From: Amaricoccus sp.
GTDB taxonomy: Bacteria > Pseudomonadota > Alphaproteobacteria > Rhodobacterales > Rhodobacteraceae
Direction: 5' to 3'
Assembly (NCBI RefSeq): GCF_017993425.1
Contig: NZ_JAGOMQ010000018.1
Span: 17,966-81,965, forward strand
DNA: 64,000 nucleotides
Shown here piece after piece: positions 59,510-64,000 of this stretch (the stretch's first letter is position 1; each line of letters starts with the position of its first letter). Position numbers and translations under genes: made by a program. The notes under the pieces were generated by a model. The model worked only from the letters and a program-made list of their open reading frames with translations. It was not told the origin of the DNA and searched no databases.

Positions 59510-60532
59510 TCAGCGCGAGCGCACGAAGCCGACGATGTCGTAGGTGCGGTCGAGGATCGGCTCGGCGATGGCGGCGGCGCGGTCCGCCCCCTCGCCGAGG
59601 ATGCGGTCGATCTCGGCCGGGTCGCCCATCAGCGCCTTCATCCGCGTGGTGATCGGCGCGAGATGCGCCACCGCGAGGTCGGCGAGCGCCGGCTTGAACT
59701 CGGAGAACGGCTTGCCGGCGAAGTCCTCGACCACCTTCTCCGGCGCCTCTCCGGCGAGGGCGGCGTAGATGTTGACGAGGTTGCGCGCCTCGGGGCGGCC
59801 CGAGAGCGCGGAGAAGGCGTCGGGCAGCGGGTCCGGGTCGGTGCGGGCCTTGCGGATCTTCGAGGCGATGGCGTCGGCGTCGTCGGTCAGGTTGATCCGG
59901 CTCATGTCCGACGGATCGGACTTCGACATCTTCTTCGTGCCGTCGCGCAAGCTCATGATCCGGGTCGCCGCGCCCTCGATCACCGGCTCGGTCATCGGGA
60001 AGAAGTCGACGCCGTAGTCGTGGTTGAACTTCGCCGCGATGTCGCGGGTCAGCTCGATATGCTGCTTCTGGTCCTCGCCGACGGGGACGTGGGTGGCGTG
60101 GTAGAGCAGGATGTCGGCCGCCATCAGGCTCGGATACGCGAGGAGCCCCAGCGAGGAATTCTCGGCGTTCTTGCCCGCCTTGTCCTTGAACTGGGTCATC
60201 CGGTACATCCAGCCGATCCGGGCGACGCAGTTGAACACCCAGGCGAGCTGGGCGTGGCCCGGCACTTGGCTCTGGTTGAACAGGATCGAGCGCGCCGGCT
60301 CGAGGCCGCAGGCCATGAAGGCGGCGGCCAGCTCGCGCGTCGAGGCGCGCAGCTTCTCCGGATCCTGCCAGACGGTGATCGCGTGGAGATCGACCATGCA
60401 ATAGACGGTCTCGATCCCCTCGTCCTGCATCTCGACGAAGCGGCGCAGCGCCCCGAGGTAGTTGCCGAGCGTGAGGTTCCCCGAGGGCTGGATGCCCGAG
60501 AAGACGCGGGAGGTGAACTTGGTCGCGGTCAT
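59510..60532 (-). CDS. trpS: Tryptophanyl-tRNA synthetase
   Basis: 340 residues, class I aminoacyl-tRNA synthetase. HIGH-like motif in [18 protein letters not shown], and the KMSKS motif in [13 protein letters not shown]. It charges tRNA-Trp. The ATG at 60532 is where similarity begins. Downstream of murJ on the same strand (288 bp away), the usual Rhodobacterales order. Confidence 0.96.
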   Translation of the reverse strand: MTATKFTSRVFSGIQPSGNLTLGNYLGALRRFVEMQDEGIETVYCMVDLHAITVWQDPEKLRASTRELAAAFMACGLEPARSILFNQSQVPGHAQLAWVFNCVARIGWMYRMTQFKDKAGKNAENSSLGLLAYPSLMAADILLYHATHVPVGEDQKQHIELTRDIAAKFNHDYGVDFFPMTEPVIEGAATRIMSLRDGTKKMSKSDPSDMSRINLTDDADAIASKIRKARTDPDPLPDAFSALSGRPEARNLVNIYAALAGEAPEKVVEDFAGKPFSEFKPALADLAVAHLAPITTRMKALMGDPAEIDRILGEGADRAAAIAEPILDRTYDIVGFVRSR

Positions 60533-60659
60533 GGGCGGCGTTCCGGATCGACAGGCCGCGTCCATTGCCGCCTTTCGCGTGCGCCGTCAACGGGGGCGAC
60601 GGGCGGGCAGGGCAATCGCTTGAAGGCTTGGGAGCTCGTCTCCGGGGGGGAGGATCGAC

Positions 60660-60677
60660 GGAGCGCCTTTGCGCTCC
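60660..60677 (-). terminator. Candidate murJ terminator
   Basis: Perfect 7-bp hairpin GGAGCGC-CTTT-GCGCTCC in the murJ-trpS gap, next to a second small inverted repeat (CCCCC...GGGGG, 60694-60709). No T-run on the minus strand. Confidence 0.35.
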
Positions 60678-60820
60678 GGAGTCGGTCTCCCCGCCCCCAA
60701 GAGCGGGGGAACCTGCGATAGGACAAGGGGGAGGAAGGGCGTCGAGGCGTGGCTTCGGCGGCGGAGCCGACAGGCGGGCCTTCGAGCGATCGCCGCGCGT
60801 CGCCTTGCGGGAGCGCCGGC

Positions 60821-62365
60821 CTATCCGCCGCGGCGGAGGGCGGCGCGGAGGTCGGCGAGGCGCAGGCCGCCCGTCGCGACGACGGCGGCGGCGTAGCTCG
60901 CCATGCCGGCGGAGACGAGGAGCGCCAGCGCGCCGTAGCGCCAGAGGCGGTCTTCGAAGAGCGGCGCGAGGAGCCAGGAGACGGCGAGGAGCACGCCGCC
61001 CATCAGGATCGAGGCGAGGACGATGCGGGGCGCGGCGCGGCGCAGGCGCGCGTCGGGGGCCGCGACCTCGCCCATCGGGCCTGTGCCGCGCCAGAGCTGC
61101 CACATCATCACCCAGCCCGCCACCGTGGTGCCGAGGGCGGCGGCGATGAAGCCGATGAACGGCGCGAGGCCGAGGGCGATGGCGGCGTTGACGATCATCG
61201 CGTGGACCGCGAAGCGGAACGGGCTGCGGGTGTCCTCGCGGGCGTAGTAGAGCGGCGAGAGGACCTTCTGCATCACGAAGGCCGGCAGGCCGGCGCCGTA
61301 GACGGCGACGGCGAGCGCGGTCGGCCAGGTGTCGGCGGCGACGAAGGCGCCGCGCTCGAAGAGGACGCGGACGATCTCGACCGGGATGACCATCAGCGCC
61401 ACCGCGGCGGGCAGCGTCAGCGCCAGGGTCAGCTCGGTGGCGCGGTTGATGGCGTCGCGGCCGCCGGAGCCGTCGCCGGCCTTGAGCCGCCGCGACAGGT
61501 CCGGCAGCAGCACGACGCCGATGGCGATGCCCACGACGCCGAGCGGAAGCTGGTAGAGCCGGTCGGCGTAGGAGAGCCAGGCGACGGCGCCGTCGAAGAA
61601 CGAGCCGACCTGCCGGCCGACCATCAGGTTGATCTGCACCACCCCGCCGGCGAGGAGCGCGGGCACCATGATGACGGTCAGCCGCCGCATGTCGGGGGTG
61701 AGGCGCGGCCGGCGCGGCGGCACCGGCATCCCGACGCGGGCGCAGCCCCACCAGACCAGCGCGAGCTGCGCCACGCCGGAGACAGGGACGGACCAGATCT
61801 GCCACAGGCCGATGTCGCCGCCGGTGCGCCAGCCGATCAGCAGGAAGGCGATCATCACGACGTTCATCAGGATCGGCGCCGCCGCCGGCAGGGCGAAGCG
61901 GCCGAGGGAGTTGAGGACGCCGGAGAGGAGCGCCGTCAGCGAGATCAGGATGATGTAGGGAAACGCGATCCGCCCGTGCTCGACCGAGAGGGCGAAGCGC
62001 TCGTCGCCGGCGAAGCCGGAGGCCATGGCGAGCACCAGCCAGGGCATGGCGATCTGGCCGAGGATGGTGAAGACGAGGAGGACGAGGCCGAGGCCGGAGA
62101 GCGCGTCGCGGGCGAAGCCCTCGGCGTCCTCGCCGGCCTCGACCTTCTTGGCGAAGAGCGGCACGAAGGCGAGGTTGAAGGCCCCCTCGGCGAAGAAGCG
62201 GCGGAACATGTTGGGGAGCGTGAAGGCGATCAGGAAGGCCTGCGCCACCGGCCCGGCCCCGAGGAAGGCCGCCATCAGGATGTCGCGGGCGAGGCCGAGG
62301 ATGCGCGACAGCATCGTCCAGGCGCCCACGCTGAGGAAGGCCGGCAGCAGGCGGATTCCGGTCAT
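60821..62365 (-). CDS. murJ: Lipid II flippase MurJ
   Basis: 514 residues with about 14 membrane helices, MATE-like MOP superfamily. Family marks: SVGAWTMLSRILGLARDILM near the start, FRRFFAEGAFNLAFVPLFAK, and YALYYAREDTRSP-like LSPLYYAREDTRSPFRFAVH. It moves lipid II across the inner membrane for peptidoglycan synthesis. Start ATG at 62365. A palindrome-tail motif lies 84 bp upstream. Confidence 0.95.
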   Translation of the reverse strand: MTGIRLLPAFLSVGAWTMLSRILGLARDILMAAFLGAGPVAQAFLIAFTLPNMFRRFFAEGAFNLAFVPLFAKKVEAGEDAEGFARDALSGLGLVLLVFTILGQIAMPWLVLAMASGFAGDERFALSVEHGRIAFPYIILISLTALLSGVLNSLGRFALPAAAPILMNVVMIAFLLIGWRTGGDIGLWQIWSVPVSGVAQLALVWWGCARVGMPVPPRRPRLTPDMRRLTVIMVPALLAGGVVQINLMVGRQVGSFFDGAVAWLSYADRLYQLPLGVVGIAIGVVLLPDLSRRLKAGDGSGGRDAINRATELTLALTLPAAVALMVIPVEIVRVLFERGAFVAADTWPTALAVAVYGAGLPAFVMQKVLSPLYYAREDTRSPFRFAVHAMIVNAAIALGLAPFIGFIAAALGTTVAGWVMMWQLWRGTGPMGEVAAPDARLRRAAPRIVLASILMGGVLLAVSWLLAPLFEDRLWRYGALALLVSAGMASYAAAVVATGGLRLADLRAALRRGG

Positions 62366-62448
62366 CGCGCGGGGTCCCTCGACGGTCGCGCCGGAGTGGC
62401 AGATCGCCGGGGGATTGGCAACCGCGCCGGCCGCGCGGGGCGGCCGTG

Positions 62449-62482
62449 TTCACGCGTGAAAACCCGCTAAGCCGTTGATTTC
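62449..62482 (+). repeat. Palindrome-tail motif, copy c
   Basis: TTCACGCGTGAA (62449-62460) followed by CTAAGCCGTTGATTT, closely matching copy a (22809). It lies between the VOC-gene 3' end and the murJ start. Confidence 0.6.
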
Positions 62483-62518
62483 CGGGTTAACGAACCGTTG
62501 CGCGGGGCGTGGCGGAGC

Positions 62519-62932
62519 TCAGGCGGGCGGCTGGTCGCAGTTGACCATCCACGGGATCCCGAAGCGGTCGATCGCCATGCCGAAGCCGCGCGACCAGAAG
62601 GTGGCGGCGTAGGGCGCCTTGACCTCGCCGCCCTCGGCGAGGGCCTCGAAGAGGCGCCGCCCCTCGACCTCGTCGGCGACGTTGACCGACATCGAGAACC
62701 CGGCGGGCGTCGAGCGCCACTGCGGGGGCGCGTCGGCGCCCATGACGATGCGGCCGGCGATGCTGAGGCGCGCGTGCATGACGTCCCCCTGCCGCTCCGG
62801 CGGGCTCTCGGCGGCGTGGGGGGATTCGCCGACGGTCATCAGGAAGTCGATGTGCCCGCCGAGGATCCGGGCATAGGTCTCGAACGCCTCGCGACAGCGG
62901 CCGTCGAAGCTGAGGTAAGGGGCGATCTGCAT
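62519..62932 (-). CDS. VOC family protein (PhnB-like)
   Basis: 137 residues. IAPYLSFDGRCREAFETYAR at the start and FGMAIDRFGIPWMVNC at the end mark the PhnB/3-demethylubiquinone-methyltransferase-like glyoxalase fold. These homologues have no agreed reaction. Start ATG at 62932. Confidence 0.88.
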   Translation of the reverse strand: MQIAPYLSFDGRCREAFETYARILGGHIDFLMTVGESPHAAESPPERQGDVMHARLSIAGRIVMGADAPPQWRSTPAGFSMSVNVADEVEGRRLFEALAEGGEVKAPYAATFWSRGFGMAIDRFGIPWMVNCDQPPA

Positions 62933-62956
62933 CGGCGTGTTCCTCCCCAGGGGAGA

Positions 62957-63302
62957 CTAGGCCTGCGGGGCGGCAGGTCCAGTGCGGATCGGCGGGCCGC
63001 CGGCGCGGTCCGTCTTGCCAGTCCTCCCCGGCGAAGCGGATGCGGATGACGTCGAGAGCGTCGTCGGTGAATTCGGCGAGGACCGTCGCCTGCCGGCGAT
63101 ATCCGAAGGTGCGGTAGCGCGGTCTGGTCGGGCGCCCGGTCCCGAATTGCGCGCCGGGTTCCGCCCGGCGCTCAAGCCACCGCAGGATCGACTCGGTCCA
63201 GGCCGCCGCGAAGGCGTCACCGCGGACGGCGGCGAGTGCGTCGGCGTGCCGGGCCAAGTCATGGACGGCCGCCGCCCGGAGCACGAGCATTCGCGGCTTC
63301 AT
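62957..63302 (-). CDS. ParE/RelE-type toxin, 3' end uncertain
   Basis: From ATG 63302 the sequence MLVLRAAAVHDLARHADALA ... YRTFGYRRQATVLAEFTDDA, LDVIRIRFAGEDW is typical of ParE/RelE toxins, which normally stop soon after this point (about 95-105 residues). Here the frame has no stop and runs on to 62487, across the VOC gene in another frame. A stop (TAG at 62959-62957) exists in the neighbouring frame, so a small frameshift may have removed the natural end. I give the likely original extent. It follows an antitoxin gene by 59 bp. Toxicity is inferred. Confidence 0.62.
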
Positions 63303-63361
63303 TGGGATGCGTCGCTACTGCGAGAAGGCGTTCCTGAGCCAGGCCCGGGCTTCGCCCGACG

Positions 63362-63571
63362 TCATGCCCCGCGGTCGCCGGCCCGCTTCTCGGCCTCGTG
63401 CCGGGCGATGTCGCGGGCGAGCGCCGCCGCATCATAGGGAGCGGGGTACGCGAGGAAATCGTCGAGGGCGGCAAGCACCAGCTCGGACGGGAAAGCGTAG
63501 CCCGCTTCCGTCGCCGCCCGCTCCAGCGCTTCGGCCTTGTCGTCCGGGAGTTCGATCTTCACGGTCTTCAT
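63362..63571 (-). CDS. Ribbon-helix-helix antitoxin (ParD/CopG-like)
   Basis: 69 residues. MKTVKIELPDDKAEALERAA is a ribbon-helix-helix N-terminus (strand then helix), followed by a short acidic toxin-binding tail (ARDIARHEAEKRAGDRGA). It neutralises the toxin encoded 59 bp downstream and probably represses its own operon. Start ATG at 63571. Confidence 0.72.
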   Translation of the reverse strand: MKTVKIELPDDKAEALERAATEAGYAFPSELVLAALDDFLAYPAPYDAAALARDIARHEAEKRAGDRGA

Positions 63572-63626
63572 GCGACCGAGGATAGGCGATGTCGCGGCGC
63601 GCGGGAAGCGCCGGTGCTCCGGCGCG

Positions 63627-64000
63627 TCAGTCGCGGGGGAGCATCCGGCCGAGGACGCGGCCGCCGAGGATGTGGAGGTGGTAGTGGGGCACCTCCTGCA
63701 CGCCGTGCAGGCCGGAATTGGCGATCAGGCGGTAGCCGGACTGGCCGGCGCCCGGCGCGACGCCGAGCTCGACGCAGAGGCGCCCCGCAAGGCGGTTGAA
63801 GTCGACGATCTCCGCGTCGCTCGCCTCGGAGGCGAAGTGGTCGAAGTTGACGTAGGGACCCCTGGGGATCACCAGCACGTGGACCGGGGCCTGCGGGCGG
63901 ATGTCGTGGAAGGCGAGCGCGTGCGCCGTCTCGGCGACGGTCTTGTTGGGGATCTCGCCGCGCAGGATCCGCGCGAAGATGTTCTGGGAATCGTAGTCGT
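63627..64000 (-). CDS. HIT-family nucleotide hydrolase, N-terminus cut by window edge
   Basis: About 124 residues visible. IFARILRGEIPNKTV at the start and the HIT triad VPHYHLHILGGRVLG near the end identify a HinT-type purine nucleoside phosphoramidase. The start codon lies beyond 64000. Independent of the toxin-antitoxin pair downstream. Confidence 0.92.
   Translation of the reverse strand, partial: DYDSQNIFARILRGEIPNKTVAETAHALAFHDIRPQAPVHVLVIPRGPYVNFDHFASEASDAEIVDFNRLAGRLCVELGVAPGAGQSGYRLIANSGLHGVQEVPHYHLHILGGRVLGRMLPRD

Noticed and set aside
58230..62453. A 1407-codon open frame on the minus strand across trpS and murJ
   Set aside because: It is a shadow frame of strongly GC-biased genes: arginine/proline-rich, no domain, and it crosses gene boundaries. 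Many similar long shadow frames occur in the window (for example 26690-29731 opposite glnD).
1..64000. tRNA, rRNA, CRISPR arrays, intact insertion sequences
   Set aside because: Scanned the gaps by eye. No cloverleaf, no direct-repeat/spacer array and no transposase gene was recognised.

Overview
The window is very GC-rich (roughly 70% or more by eye) chromosomal DNA from an alphaproteobacterium, most likely a Rhodobacterales / Paracoccaceae-type organism. This is inferred from the petP-petR pair next to ilvE, a Mur-type Fur regulator facing an Mn ABC operon, FlaF/FlbT control of a short flagellin, DUF1217 and IalB-family proteins, a plant/alphaproteobacterial-type GshA, and the ubiA-rsmE-(gshA) and murJ-trpS neighbourhoods. 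No rRNA, tRNA, CRISPR array or intact insertion sequence was found. Coding is dense on both strands.

Layout. 0-4 kb: a patatin-like protein (cut by the window edge), a DUF2189 membrane protein, Fe-type sodB and ilvE. 4-9.8 kb: petP-petR, the rpmH-rnpA-yidD-ung chain, then divergent ubiA and rsmE. 9.8-14.2 kb: a PaiB-like protein, divergent argO/argP, gshA, a small DnaA-box cluster, and a LexA-type SOS box directly in front of a 41-codon ORF. 14.3-22.8 kb: two divergent operons around one operator: gntR-TIGR04076-aldo/keto reductase-substrate-binding protein, and livG-livF-livH-livM-(aldo/keto reductase fused to RidA). They look like one uptake and catabolic unit of unknown substrate. 23-34 kb: cbpM/cbpA, rsmI, an LpoA-like lipoprotein, glnD, a GFA protein, ornithine cyclodeaminase, an aromatic aminotransferase, GNAT and sseA. 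35-42.5 kb: a TonB-dependent siderophore receptor, the Mn ABC operon and mur. 43-53.6 kb: a flagellar cluster (fliC flaF flbT DUF1217, fliI, flgBC fliE fliQ, flgFGAH, fliL-like). 53.8-64 kb: a histidine phosphatase, DUF533, SelO, a sulfotransferase, a small GNAT, a bacterial Cys-loop-type channel homologue, trpS, murJ, a VOC protein, a ParDE-like toxin-antitoxin pair and a HIT protein cut by the edge.

The most unusual content is non-coding. (1) A dispersed element of about 200-245 bp occurs four times (2.94, 22.98, 29.64 and 34.71 kb). It has an AT-rich head and conserved hairpins. One 28-bp palindrome shows an A-T / T-A / T-G exchange at the same pair, which suggests a structured RNA. (2) A 346-bp MITE-like element with 16-bp imperfect terminal inverted repeats occurs at 35.0 and 54.4 kb, with a truncated relative inside the flagellar cluster. 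(3) Between the two Mn-transporter permease genes a tandem duplication has produced two open mini-ORFs (48 and 47 codons). Each starts with GTG overlapping the previous stop, so the overlap chain from mntC to mntD is kept. (4) The same 16-bp perfect palindrome lies upstream of both sodB and gshA at a similar distance from plausible promoters, suggesting an undescribed shared oxidative-stress operator. (5) A palindrome-plus-tail motif (TTCACGCGTGAA and a TAAGYCRTTGATT-like tail) occurs three times.
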